25,868 bases of DNA from an uncultured Erysipelotrichaceae bacterium (GTDB lineage Bacteria; Bacillota_I; Bacilli_A; Erysipelotrichales; Coprobacillaceae). The notes under the pieces were generated by a model. The model did no database searches. It was given only the letters and a program-made list of their open reading frames with translations, and had not been told where the DNA came from. Location of the stretch: contig URQL01000007.1 of NCBI GenBank assembly GCA_900550005.1, positions 1-25,868 on the forward strand. The letters run 5' to 3'. A program made the translations under genes and the position numbers. Below are positions 7,551 to 15,815 of this stretch, one piece after another. How positions within the stretch are numbered: the first letter of the stretch is position 1; each line of letters opens with the position of its first letter.

Positions 7551-9482
7551 ATGAGTGAAGAAAAAGTGCAACACAGTTATGATGAGTCAGATATTCAGGT
7601 GCTAGAAGGGCTTGAAGCAGTTAGAAAACGTCCTGGGATGTACATTGGATCAACATCTGAAAAAGGATTGCATCATTTAGTATGGGAAATTGTTGACAAT
7701 GCTATTGATGAAGCATTAGCTGGTTATTGTGATGAAATTAATGTCATTTTAGAAAAAGATGATGTTGTTAAAATTACGGATAATGGTCGTGGTATGCCTA
7801 CTGGAATTCATGCGAAAACTGGAAAATCTACAGTAGAAACTATTTTTACAGTTCTTCATGCTGGTGGTAAATTTGGCGGTGGCGGATACAAGGTTTCTGG
7901 GGGTCTACATGGTGTAGGTGCCAGTGTTGTAAATGCCTTGTCAGAGTGGTTAGAAGTTTATGTCCACAACTCAAGAGATGGTAAATTATATTATCAAAAG
8001 TTTGCTAACGGTGGACATCCAGTTGATGATTTAAAAATGATTGGGGATACAGATAAAACAGGAACGGAAGTTATTTTTAAAGCTGATCCAACAATTTTTA
8101 CAGAAACAATCACTTATGATTATGAAACATTACGTGATCGTATTCGTCAATTGGCATTTTTAAATAAGGGACTAAAAATAAATTTGATTGATCGACGTGA
8201 AGGTGAAGAAAAGAGACAAGAGTTTCATTATGAAGGTGGAATCAAAGAGTACGTTAAATTCTTAAATAAAAATAAAACACCAATTCATGATGATATTATT
8301 TACATGGAAGATGAGCAAGACAGTATCTTGATTGAAGTTGCAATGCAATATAATGATGGATATCAACCGCATATTTATTCATTCTGCAATAATATTAATA
8401 CTATTGAAGGTGGAACTCATGAAGAAGGTTTCAGATTAGCTTTAACAAGGGTTATTAATAATTATGCTAAAAATCAAGGATTAATGAAAAAAGATGATGA
8501 TAATTTAACGGGTGATGATGTCCGCGAAGGGTTAACAGCAATTATTTCTGTAAAGCATCCAGATCCTCAATATGAAGGACAAACAAAAACAAAATTGGGA
8601 AATGCTGAAGTAAGAAAAATTGCAAGTAATGTTATTTCTAAAGAATTGGAAAGATTTTTACTTGAAAATCCTGATACTGCAAAAGTAGCTATTGAAAAAG
8701 CATTATTAGCATCACGTGCACGTATGGCAGCTAAAAGAGCTCGTGAAATGACTCGAAGAAAAAGCGTTTTAGAAGTAAGTTCATTACCTGGAAAATTGGC
8801 AGATTGTACATCAAAAGATCCTTCTGTTTCTGAAATATTTATTGTCGAAGGGGATTCTGCCGGTGGTTCAGCAAAAAATGGTCGTGATCGTAATATTCAA
8901 GCGATTTTACCTTTAAGAGGTAAGATTTTGAACGTTGAAAAAGCTCGATTAGAAAGAATTCTTACAAATCAAGAAATTCGTTCTATGATTACTGCTTTTG
9001 GTACAGGTATTGGTGATGAATTTGATATTAGTAAATTAAGATATCATAAAATTGTAATTATGACCGATGCCGATGTCGATGGTGGACATATCCGTATATT
9101 AATGCTTACTTTCCTATATCGTTATTTAAGACCGTTAGTTGAACAAGGTTATGTTTATGCGGCACAACCTCCTTTATATTTATTAAAACAAGGTAAAGAA
9201 GAACATTATTGTTATTCAGATGAAGAGCTAGATAATTTAAGAGAACAATTGGGGCCAAACGCTCGTTATACAATTCAACGTTATAAAGGATTAGGAGAAA
9301 TGGATGCGGAACAGTTATGGGATACAACTATGAATCCAGAAAAACGTGTCTTAATTCAAATCACAGTAGATGATGCGATGGAAGCAGATATGATATTTGA
9401 TATGTTGATGGGTGAAAAAGTAGAACCACGTAGAGAATTTATTCAAGAAAATGCAAAATATGCACGAAATCTTGACTTTTAA
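7551..9482 (+). CDS. gyrB: DNA gyrase subunit B
   Basis: This is the ATPase subunit of gyrase, which introduces negative supercoils and relieves torsion ahead of forks. It has 643 residues. The GHKL ATPase fold shows EIVDNAIDEALAGYC (about 44-58), DNGRGMP and GGLHGVGASVVNALS. The TOPRIM segment carries EGDSAGGSA and DADVDGGHI for metal binding, with PLRGKILNVEKA between them. The C-terminal tail has QRYKGLGEM and the closing YARNLDF, as in Gram-positive GyrB. AAAGGAGG lies at proper distance from ATG 7551. It is followed at once by gyrA, so the two gyrase subunits are co-transcribed. Confidence 0.98.
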   Translation: MSEEKVQHSYDESDIQVLEGLEAVRKRPGMYIGSTSEKGLHHLVWEIVDNAIDEALAGYCDEINVILEKDDVVKITDNGRGMPTGIHAKTGKSTVETIFTVLHAGGKFGGGGYKVSGGLHGVGASVVNALSEWLEVYVHNSRDGKLYYQKFANGGHPVDDLKMIGDTDKTGTEVIFKADPTIFTETITYDYETLRDRIRQLAFLNKGLKINLIDRREGEEKRQEFHYEGGIKEYVKFLNKNKTPIHDDIIYMEDEQDSILIEVAMQYNDGYQPHIYSFCNNINTIEGGTHEEGFRLALTRVINNYAKNQGLMKKDDDNLTGDDVREGLTAIISVKHPDPQYEGQTKTKLGNAEVRKIASNVISKELERFLLENPDTAKVAIEKALLASRARMAAKRAREMTRRKSVLEVSSLPGKLADCTSKDPSVSEIFIVEGDSAGGSAKNGRDRNIQAILPLRGKILNVEKARLERILTNQEIRSMITAFGTGIGDEFDISKLRYHKIVIMTDADVDGGHIRILMLTFLYRYLRPLVEQGYVYAAQPPLYLLKQGKEEHYCYSDEELDNLREQLGPNARYTIQRYKGLGEMDAEQLWDTTMNPEKRVLIQITVDDAMEADMIFDMLMGEKVEPRREFIQENAKYARNLDF

Positions 9483-9496
9483 TGAAAGGAGTACGT

Positions 9497-11956
9497 ATGG
9501 AAGAAAGAGGAATAATTCAAAAAAAATTAACCGAAGAAATGAAAAATTCGTTTTTGGAATACTCAATGTCAGTTATTGTCGCTAGAGCTTTACCTGATGT
9601 ACGAGATGGGTTAAAACCAGTTCAAAGACGTATTGTTTATGGTATGAATGAATTAGGTGCTTATTGCGATAAACCTTACAAAAAATCAGCCCGTATTGTC
9701 GGAGAAGTTATGGGGAAATATCACCCTCATGGAGATTCTTCTATTTATGATGCTCTTGTAAGAATGGCGCAAGATTTCTCATATCGTTATATGATTGTAG
9801 ATGGACATGGAAACTTTGGTTCAATAGATGGTGACGGAGCTGCCGCTCAACGTTATACTGAAGCAAGAATGTCCAAGTTATCGATGGAATTAGTTCGTGA
9901 TATTAATAAAGATACAATTGATTTTATTCCAAATTATGATGGGGAAGAAAGTGAACCAACTGTTTTACCAGCACGTTTCCCTAATTTACTTGCTAATGGA
10001 GCAACAGGGATTGCTGTTGGTATGGCAACAAACATTCCACCACATAATTTAGGTGAATCGATTGATGCTGTTTTAGCTGTTGCTAAAAATCCAGATATTA
10101 CTGTAACGGAATTAATGGAAAATTATTTACCTGGACCTGATTTTCCAACAGGTGCTTATATTCTTGGAAAATCAGCAATAAAAAAAGCTTATGAAACAGG
10201 TAATGGATTGATCATTATGCGATCAAAGACAGAAATAATCGAAAACCATAATGGTAAGAAATCTATTATTGTTACTGAATTACCTTATCAAGTAAACAAA
10301 GCACGTTTAATTGAAAAAATTGCTGAACATGTTAGAGAAAAAAGAATTGAAGGAATTACTGATCTAAGAGATGAATCAAACAGAGAAGGAATTCGTATTG
10401 TTATTGAATTGAGAAAAGATGTTCAACCAGAAGTTATTTTAAATCAACTTTATAAATTAACTGCATTACAAACAACTTTTGGTGTAAATATGATTGCTTT
10501 AGTTAATAATGAACCTAAGACATTAGGAATTAAAGACATCATTAACAATTACTTACAACATCAAGAAGATGTTATTCGTAGACGTACTTTATTTGAATTA
10601 AAGAAAGCTAAAGAAAGAGCACATATTTTAGAAGGTTTAAAAATTGCATTAGATAATATTGATGCTATTATTAACTTAATTCGTAGCTCAAGAACCACAG
10701 ATATTATTCAACAACGTTTGATGGAAGAATTTGATTTATCTGATCGTCAAGCAAAAGCTATTCGTGAAATGCAATTACAACGTCTAGCTGGTTTGGAAAG
10801 AGAAAAAATCTTAAATGAATATAATCAATTATTAGCAACAATCGCTGATTTAGAAGATATATTAAATCATATTGAACGTATTATTGCTATTATTGAAAAA
10901 GAATTATTGGAAATTAAAGAAAAATACAATGATGAAAGAAGAACTGAAATTATTCAAGGTACTTTTGATTTGGAAGATGAAGATTTAATTCCAATGGAAG
11001 ACATTATTATTTCCTTAACAAATAACGGTTATGTTAAACGTCAACCTGTTGATACTTATAAAACACAAAACAGAGGCGGTAGAGGAGTTAAAGGAACCTC
11101 AACTCATAATGATGACATTGTTACACAAATGATCAATATGAATACACATGATGATTTATTATTCTTTACAAACTTCGGTAAAGTTTATCGTTTAAAAGGA
11201 TATCAAATTCCTGAATATGGACGTACTGCTAAAGGATTACCAGTAGTTAATTTATTAAATTTAGATAAAAATGAGTATGTTAAATCAATGATTAATATCT
11301 CTAAAGAAGATATTAATGAAGGTAATATTAAAGGAAAATATTTATTCTTTGCTACTAGGAATGGATTAGTTAAACGTGTTCCCGTTGAAGAATTTGAAAG
11401 TATTCGTCAATCTGGTAAAATTGCTATTACATTAAAAGAAAACGATGAACTTGTTACAGTCAAATTGACAAGTGGATCTGATGAAATTTTGATTGCTTCA
11501 TCAAATGGTAAATTAGTTCGCTTTGAAGAAGATAATGTTAGACCTATGGGTAGAACCGCTTCAGGTGTAAGAGGAATTAATACAGATGGTGGTATTGTAA
11601 TTGGAATTACAACAAACAAAGAAGGACAATTTATCATGGTTGTTACAGAAAAAGGATATGGAAAAATGTCACCAATCGACGAATATCGTAAATCAAATCG
11701 TGGTGGTAAAGGTGTTAAGACAATCAATACGACAGAAAAGAATGGTAATATTGTTTCATTAAGAGCTGTAAATGGTGATGAAGACTTATTAATTATTACT
11801 GATGCAGGTATTGTTATCCGTGTTCCAATGGAACAAGTAAAAACCGCTGGAAGAAATACACAAGGTGTACGTTTAATTAAGGTTGCAGATGATTCAAAAG
11901 TATCAACTGTTGAAATTGTTGAAAAATCAGAACAAGATGAAGTAACAAAAGAGTAG
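9497..11956 (+). CDS. gyrA: DNA gyrase subunit A
   Basis: This is the DNA-cleaving subunit of gyrase, 819 residues from ATG 9497. That start is chosen over the in-frame ATG 9482 because AAAGGAG (9485-9491) sits between them at ideal spacing. The catalytic tyrosine is in AAAQRYTEAR (Tyr120). The quinolone-determining region reads GKYHPHGDSSIYDALVR, with Ser81 and Asp85 at the positions equivalent to E. coli Ser83 and Asp87; no common resistance substitution is seen there. A GyrA-box (QNRGGRGVKG, around 524-533) marks the start of the wrapping beta-pinwheel and supports gyrase over topoisomerase IV ParC. It ends the yaaA-recF-gyrB-gyrA operon and is followed by a terminator. Confidence 0.98.
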   Translation: MEERGIIQKKLTEEMKNSFLEYSMSVIVARALPDVRDGLKPVQRRIVYGMNELGAYCDKPYKKSARIVGEVMGKYHPHGDSSIYDALVRMAQDFSYRYMIVDGHGNFGSIDGDGAAAQRYTEARMSKLSMELVRDINKDTIDFIPNYDGEESEPTVLPARFPNLLANGATGIAVGMATNIPPHNLGESIDAVLAVAKNPDITVTELMENYLPGPDFPTGAYILGKSAIKKAYETGNGLIIMRSKTEIIENHNGKKSIIVTELPYQVNKARLIEKIAEHVREKRIEGITDLRDESNREGIRIVIELRKDVQPEVILNQLYKLTALQTTFGVNMIALVNNEPKTLGIKDIINNYLQHQEDVIRRRTLFELKKAKERAHILEGLKIALDNIDAIINLIRSSRTTDIIQQRLMEEFDLSDRQAKAIREMQLQRLAGLEREKILNEYNQLLATIADLEDILNHIERIIAIIEKELLEIKEKYNDERRTEIIQGTFDLEDEDLIPMEDIIISLTNNGYVKRQPVDTYKTQNRGGRGVKGTSTHNDDIVTQMINMNTHDDLLFFTNFGKVYRLKGYQIPEYGRTAKGLPVVNLLNLDKNEYVKSMINISKEDINEGNIKGKYLFFATRNGLVKRVPVEEFESIRQSGKIAITLKENDELVTVKLTSGSDEILIASSNGKLVRFEEDNVRPMGRTASGVRGINTDGGIVIGITTNKEGQFIMVVTEKGYGKMSPIDEYRKSNRGGKGVKTINTTEKNGNIVSLRAVNGDEDLLIITDAGIVIRVPMEQVKTAGRNTQGVRLIKVADDSKVSTVEIVEKSEQDEVTKE

Positions 11957-11983
11957 TTTAAAATAACTAGATAAAATTATACT

Positions 11984-12013
11984 GATCGAGATTTCATTTA
12001 TCTCGATCTTTTT
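11984..12013 (+). terminator. gyrA operon terminator
   Basis: GATCGAGAT (11984-11992) pairs with ATCTCGATC (12000-12008) around a 7-nt loop, with a T-rich tail. It begins 27 bp after the gyrA stop. Confidence 0.85.
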
Positions 12014-13053
12014 ATTAATCAAAAGCTTAATATTAAATTATGTGATAAATCTAAATAATTAGAAATGGTTATAATTATTATATGTGATGTATTTGATAGA
12101 TATAATTAATTAAAAATTATTATAAATAAATTTTTAGATAGTGTTTCACGTGAAACAATGGATAAATTTTCTATTAAAGAATTACTTATTTTAAATATGA
12201 ATTATTTTGAAAAAATCTATGTAAAGAATTATTTTTTTAATATTTAATAGATAAGTTATATAGTGTTAAAGACAGTAATATTTCATAATAGTATTATTTT
12301 TATAGATGCATAGTAAAAAAATTGCTAGCGTTAAATAAGAATGAAATCACGATAATACAGATGAAATATGGAAAATTATTAAAATAGGATCATAGATTTA
12401 ATTATCAAGTGATAGATAGCGATCCGAAATAGGGAGATAGAATGAATGATATTGAGATTAGTAAAGAAAAATTGAAATAAAGAAATAATACTTTATAAAA
12501 AGTAATATGCTGAATGCAAGTTAGAAAAGTATGTTTTCTAATTTATAATCTCATTTATTAAGAACAATTGATAAGAAAAAGTCTAAATTGAAATTTATTT
12601 TGAATAGGGTATATTTACAAATAGGAAATTTAAAACTTGATTACAATACTTTTGTAACGATGTTTTTGGATAAAATTTATTGAGGTATGATAAATTTTTA
12701 ATTCATTTTTTGAAAAAAAGATTAGAAATGAGTAAAGTAGTTGAATACTCATTTTATTGAGTAATATAAGTTTGAAAGGCTGGAGGTTTATCATTTTAAT
12801 TAGTTTTTTTGTAACTTTACCAATGAATATGCCTTTTGTACGAAATTATAATGTCAACTTTAAATTTATTTGAAAGCTTGTGGAGAAAATTTTTTATTGT
12901 ATTTTGTAATGGAGTTTTGGTTTTCTAAGCATACTTACATATTATTTGATTTGTGATAGATTGCTGTTATATATGTTTATGATTAATGCTATCAATAGTG
13001 ATAATAAAATGATAATATAAGCACATATAGGTGAAAATGATGATAATATCAAG
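12014..13053. other. about 1 kb without an intact gene, apparent coding decay
   Basis: No open frame of useful length survives on either strand, and apart from a parS site I see no RNA gene. Two stretches look like worn coding DNA on the plus strand. The segment 12311-12480 reads KKLLALNKNEITIIQMKYGK, then DHRFNYQVIDSDPK and GDRMNDIEISKEKLK, interrupted only by TAG codons. The segment 12745-13017 reads a hydrophobic stretch including FIILISFFVTLP with two in-frame stops. Neither can be assigned to a family by eye. DNA this AT-rich gives frequent stops by chance, so coding origin is only suggested. It is consistent with an accessory gene or genes lost by mutation next to the IS relic. Confidence 0.35.
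12142..12157. promoter_or_regulatory. parS site (ParB/Spo0J centromere)
   Basis: TGTTTCACGTGAAACA is a perfect 16-bp palindrome identical to the bacterial parS consensus. ParB (Spo0J) binds here, spreads, and loads SMC condensin to organise and segregate origins. It lies about 185 bp after gyrA and about 8.7 kb from the start of dnaA, in gene-free DNA. Confidence 0.9.
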
Positions 13054-13973
13054 AATTTTGTGTAAATTCTTATTTCCTGTAAATTAAGTTTTCAGTGGAT
13101 AAAGTCTTTGTCATCTATTCATTTGGAAACCATTGATCTCGACTAACCAAAACCCTTTATGGATTCTATTTATAAATTTTTCGTTATACTGATTAAATTG
13201 TGATACTAAATATTTTCCGTTGATTTTTCTGTTGAAACTGTTCCTTTAACTTAAATTTCTTCTTAAGTTGTTTGTTGAATCCTTCTATCAGATTTGTTGA
13301 ATAAATACTTTTTCTTACTTCCTTTGGATAGTCAAAGTAGGTTAATAGATGTTTATTCTTATTTAAAATATCAACTACTCTAGGCTATTTTCTTTTCCAT
13401 TTTGAAGTAAAGGTTTGATATTGCTTCTTCTAATTTAGATGCATTATATACTTCTTTGAAATCATCCATGATTTCTTTCCTGTCTGTTACATGTACTTTA
13501 GCTGTTATATTTCTAGATATATGTACTAAACATCTTTCAATTTTAGCTTTTAGAAAAGTTTGTTCAATAACTCTTTTCATACCAACTAGTCCATCTGTAC
13601 AAAACAACGATACTTTTTCTAAACCTCTTGATTTGAAATTTTTAAAAGTTCTTTCCAAATTTTAGCGGACTCATTAGGTGCTATGGAGTATCCTAAAATT
13701 TCTTTTGCACCTTCAACAGTAATACCTACTGCTATATGCACAGCTTCTTTTGCGACAGTATCTCTTCGTAAGGTCATGTATGTTGCATCCGTATAAACAA
13801 CAGCTTCTTCAAAAAGAGGAAGATTATTTTATTAGTAATTAGATTTTTCATTAAAGATGTTGTAAAATAGTTCATGGACATATCTCCTTATATTAATGTT
13901 TTGGTCGACTTGATTTTATCAGGAAATATGTCCTTTTTCTATATTATTGAAGAATCGTAATTTGCACAAAATA
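13054..13973. mobile_element. degenerate IS256-family insertion sequence
   Basis: The relic is about 920 bp, against roughly 1.3 kb for an intact element. Its ends are marked by matching inverted repeats: ATTTTGTGTAAATT at 13055-13068 and, in complement, ATTTTGTGCAAATT at 13959-13972 (one mismatch in 14). Inside, on the minus strand, is a broken IS256-type transposase. The missing 350-400 bp corresponds to the N-terminal portion of the transposase. No clear target duplication flanks it, as expected for an old insertion. It cannot move by itself. Boundaries are approximate because the outer bases of the repeats are worn. Confidence 0.75.
13115..13875 (-). pseudogene. IS256-family transposase remnant (deleted and frameshifted)
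   Basis: Reading leftward, a ribosome site AAGGAGATA (13881-13889) precedes ATG 13875 and MNYFTTSLMKNLI, like the N terminus of IS905/IS1191-type transposases. The frame then jumps, after a large internal deletion, to VVYTDATYMTLRRDTVAKEA and ILGYSIAPNESAKIWKEL. A one-base shift leads to FKSRGLEKVSLFCTDGLVGM, RCLVHISRNI and DFKEVYNASK. A stop at 13380 and another shift lead to HLLTYFDYPKEVRKSIYSTN, LIEGFNKQLKKKFK and YNEKFINRIHKGF. The DDE residues are still recognisable (Asp at 13787-13789, Asp at 13593-13595, Glu near 13283-13285) but lie in different frames, so no active enzyme can be made. The longest intact piece is 13380-13658. Confidence 0.88.
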
Positions 13974-14096
13974 TTTTACACTATCCAGAATATATTCAAA
14001 TATCATTAAATATAATAAAGTAATAGATATTTATTTAACAAAAGTTATTATTATTTGTTGCTTATTTTAATTTTTTAATTTTGTATGAATAAAATT

Positions 14097-14112
14097 TGTT
14101 TCACGTGAAACA
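14097..14112. promoter_or_regulatory. parS site (ParB/Spo0J centromere)
   Basis: This is a second perfect TGTTTCACGTGAAACA palindrome, 33 bp upstream of the serS -35 element and about 125 bp beyond the IS relic. Bound ParB could reach the serS promoter, but that is inference. Confidence 0.9.
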
Positions 14113-14145
14113 CTATGAATGTATCTGATTAAAATAAAAATGGTA

Positions 14146-14174
14146 TTGTTTTAATTTGAGGTTTAGTGTATAAT
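14146..14174 (+). promoter_or_regulatory. serS promoter
   Basis: TTGTTT (14146-14151) and a perfect TATAAT (14169-14174) are separated by 17 bp, just before the T-box leader, placing the transcript start near 14181. Confidence 0.8.
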
Positions 14175-14175
14175 A

Positions 14176-14398
14176 TAGACAACTCGATGACAGGGATAAG
14201 TAAATGAAAGTTATGAATAGAGAGCTATTGTTTGGTGGAAAATAGTCATTAAATTTTATTGAAATCACCCCTTGAGTGAAATAGTGAAAATAGTAGCTAT
14301 TTCCGGTCTTAACCGTTATCTAAGTTGAGGTAGATATTGATTCTACGAAGTAGGGTGGCACCACGATTTATTCGTCCCTAAGTTAAGGTGTTTTTTTT
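14176..14398 (+). promoter_or_regulatory. T-box leader of serS (serine specifier UCA)
   Basis: The leader carries the T-box element AGGGTGGCACCACG at 14352-14365. Its Stem I features are the loop-E strand AGTA (in GATAAGTAAA), the apical AGAGAGCTATTGTTTGGTGG segment, and a closing helix ACTCGA/TTGAGT. The 3' loop-E strand GAA (14261-14263) is followed by one base and then TCA at 14265-14267. The metG T-box in this window has the same GAA-N-codon spacing with ATG, so the specifier here is read as UCA, serine. The antiterminator pairs AGGG with CCCT and ACG with CGT. The competing terminator is unusual: the normal GTCCCT-type helix is nearly absent, and GGCACC/GGTGTT before the T8 run is the best alternative. 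Confidence 0.9.
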
Positions 14399-14423
14399 AT
14401 TTTATTAAGGAGGAAGAGTAAAG

Positions 14424-15707
14424 ATGATTGATATAGCAATTTTAAGACAAGATCCTGAACGTGTTAAAGAAAACATGAAGAAAAAATTTCAAGATGAAAA
14501 ATTACACATTGTCGATGAAGTATTAGATATTGATGTTAAATATCGTGAAGCTGTTACAAGAGCAAGTGAAATTCGTAGTCAAAGAAATGCATTAAGTAAA
14601 GAAATTGGTTTATTTATGCGTAATGGAGAAAAAGATAAAGCAGAAGAAAATAAATGTAAAGTGAACTCTATGGCTGATGAATTAGCTGAATTAGAAGTTA
14701 AAGAAACTGAATTAGGAGCAAAATTAAAAGAATTAATGATGCAAATTCCAAACTTCATTGATGATACTGTTCCTATTGGAAAAGATGATAGTGAAAATGT
14801 TGAAATTGAAAAATTTGGTAAACCAGCATTAAAAGATTTTGATGTTCCTTATCATACACAAATTATGGAAGCATTAAATGGTATTGATATGGATAGCGCT
14901 GGAAAAGTGGCAGGTAGTGGATTCTATTATTTAATGGGAGATATTGCTCGATTACATTCAGCTGTATTATCTTATGCTAGAGATTTTATGATTGATAAAG
15001 GATTTACTTATGTTATTCCGCCATATATGATTAGAAGTAATGTTGTTACAGGTGTTATGAGCTTTGCTGAAATGGATGCAATGATGTATAAAATCGAAGG
15101 TGAAGATTTATATTTAATTGGTACAAGTGAACACTCAATGATTGGTAAATTTATTAATACAATCTTAGATGAAGATAAATTACCATATACTTACACATCA
15201 TATTCACCATGCTTTAGAAAAGAAAAAGGATCTCATGGTATTGAAGAAAGAGGTGTTTATCGTATTCATCAATTTGAAAAACAAGAAATGATCGTTGTAT
15301 GTAAACCAGAAGATAGTAAAGCTTGGTTTAAAAAATTATATACTAACACTGTTGAATTCTTTAGATCATTAGATATTCCAGTTAGAACATTAGAATGTTG
15401 CTCTGGAGATTTAGCAGATTTAAAATCAAAAAGTATTGATGTTGAAGCATGGTCACCTAGACAACAAAAATATTTTGAAGTTGGAAGCTGTTCTAATTTA
15501 ACTGATGCACAAGCAAGAAGATTAGGAATTCGTATTAATGGTAAAGATGGTAAAAAATATTTTGCTCATACATTAAATAATACAGTTGTTGCGCCACCAA
15601 GAATGTTAATTGCTTTCTTAGAAAATAACTTAAATGAAGATGGAAGTGTAAATATTCCAAAAGCTTTACAACCATATATGGGTGGAAAAACAAAAATTGA
15701 AAAATAA
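14424..15707 (+). CDS. serS: Seryl-tRNA synthetase
   Basis: This class II synthetase charges tRNA-Ser; it has 427 residues. Residues 1-110 form the long antiparallel coiled coil that grips the tRNA variable arm. The catalytic core shows GTSEHSMIGKF, motif 2 FRKEKGSHGIEERGVYRIHQ, FEKQEM, and motif 3 NNTVVAPPRMLIAFLEN with its arginine. GTSEHS and the motif 3 wording differ from the common GTAEVPL and GLAVGRTL forms, so this belongs to a diverged SerRS subgroup, but all class II landmarks are in place. AAGGAGGAA precedes ATG 14424. The upstream T-box ties expression to uncharged tRNA-Ser, which agrees with the assignment. It is monocistronic, ending in a hairpin that contains a parS site. Confidence 0.95.
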   Translation: MIDIAILRQDPERVKENMKKKFQDEKLHIVDEVLDIDVKYREAVTRASEIRSQRNALSKEIGLFMRNGEKDKAEENKCKVNSMADELAELEVKETELGAKLKELMMQIPNFIDDTVPIGKDDSENVEIEKFGKPALKDFDVPYHTQIMEALNGIDMDSAGKVAGSGFYYLMGDIARLHSAVLSYARDFMIDKGFTYVIPPYMIRSNVVTGVMSFAEMDAMMYKIEGEDLYLIGTSEHSMIGKFINTILDEDKLPYTYTSYSPCFRKEKGSHGIEERGVYRIHQFEKQEMIVVCKPEDSKAWFKKLYTNTVEFFRSLDIPVRTLECCSGDLADLKSKSIDVEAWSPRQQKYFEVGSCSNLTDAQARRLGIRINGKDGKKYFAHTLNNTVVAPPRMLIAFLENNLNEDGSVNIPKALQPYMGGKTKIEK

Positions 15708-15714
15708 ATTTAGA

Positions 15715-15747
15715 AAAAAAGTTTCATGTTTCACGTGAAACTTTTTT
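15715..15747 (+). terminator. serS terminator
   Basis: AAAAAAGTTTCA (15715-15726) pairs with TGAAACTTTTTT (15736-15747) around a 9-nt loop. The closing T-run completes an intrinsic terminator 7 bp after the serS stop. Its loop and 3' arm coincide with a parS palindrome. Confidence 0.8.
15727..15742. promoter_or_regulatory. parS site inside the serS terminator
   Basis: TGTTTCACGTGAAACT matches the parS consensus at 15 of 16 positions, including the full 14-bp palindromic core GTTTCACGTGAAAC. It is the third site within 3.6 kb on the right side of oriC. Confidence 0.82.
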
Positions 15748-15779
15748 AAATTTTAAATTAAGTGAATAAGTAAAATGTA

Positions 15780-15808
15780 TTGACGAAAATACAATGGTTT
15801 GGTATAAT
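15780..15808 (+). promoter_or_regulatory. SRP RNA promoter
   Basis: TTGACG (15780-15785) and TATAAT (15803-15808) are 17 bp apart, a near-consensus strong promoter starting the RNA close to 15815. This suits an abundant stable RNA. Confidence 0.85.
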
Positions 15809-15815
15809 AATAATT

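Noticed and set aside
8713..8718. CACGTG inside gyrB as a further parS
   Set aside because: The flanks (ATCACGTGCA) do not match the TGTTTC/GAAACA arms of parS.
9482..9496. ATG 9482 as the gyrA start
   Set aside because: AAAGGAG at 9485-9491 lies downstream of it and fits ATG 9497; MEERGIIQKKL is the natural start.
11407..11727. Minus-strand open frame inside gyrA
   Set aside because: It is antisense to the conserved gyrA beta-pinwheel region, with no recognisable protein features.
12158..12247. 29-codon frame just after the first parS site
   Set aside because: No ribosome site, since the start abuts the parS palindrome; length and composition are expected by chance in AT-rich DNA.
13456..13665. 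Plus-strand open frame over the IS relic
   Set aside because: It is the antisense of the transposase fragment that shows CTDG and RCLVH motifs on the other strand.
12014..14145. Hidden tRNA or rRNA gene near serS
   Set aside because: No TTCRA T-loop signature or cloverleaf with a CCA end could be found on either strand by eye.
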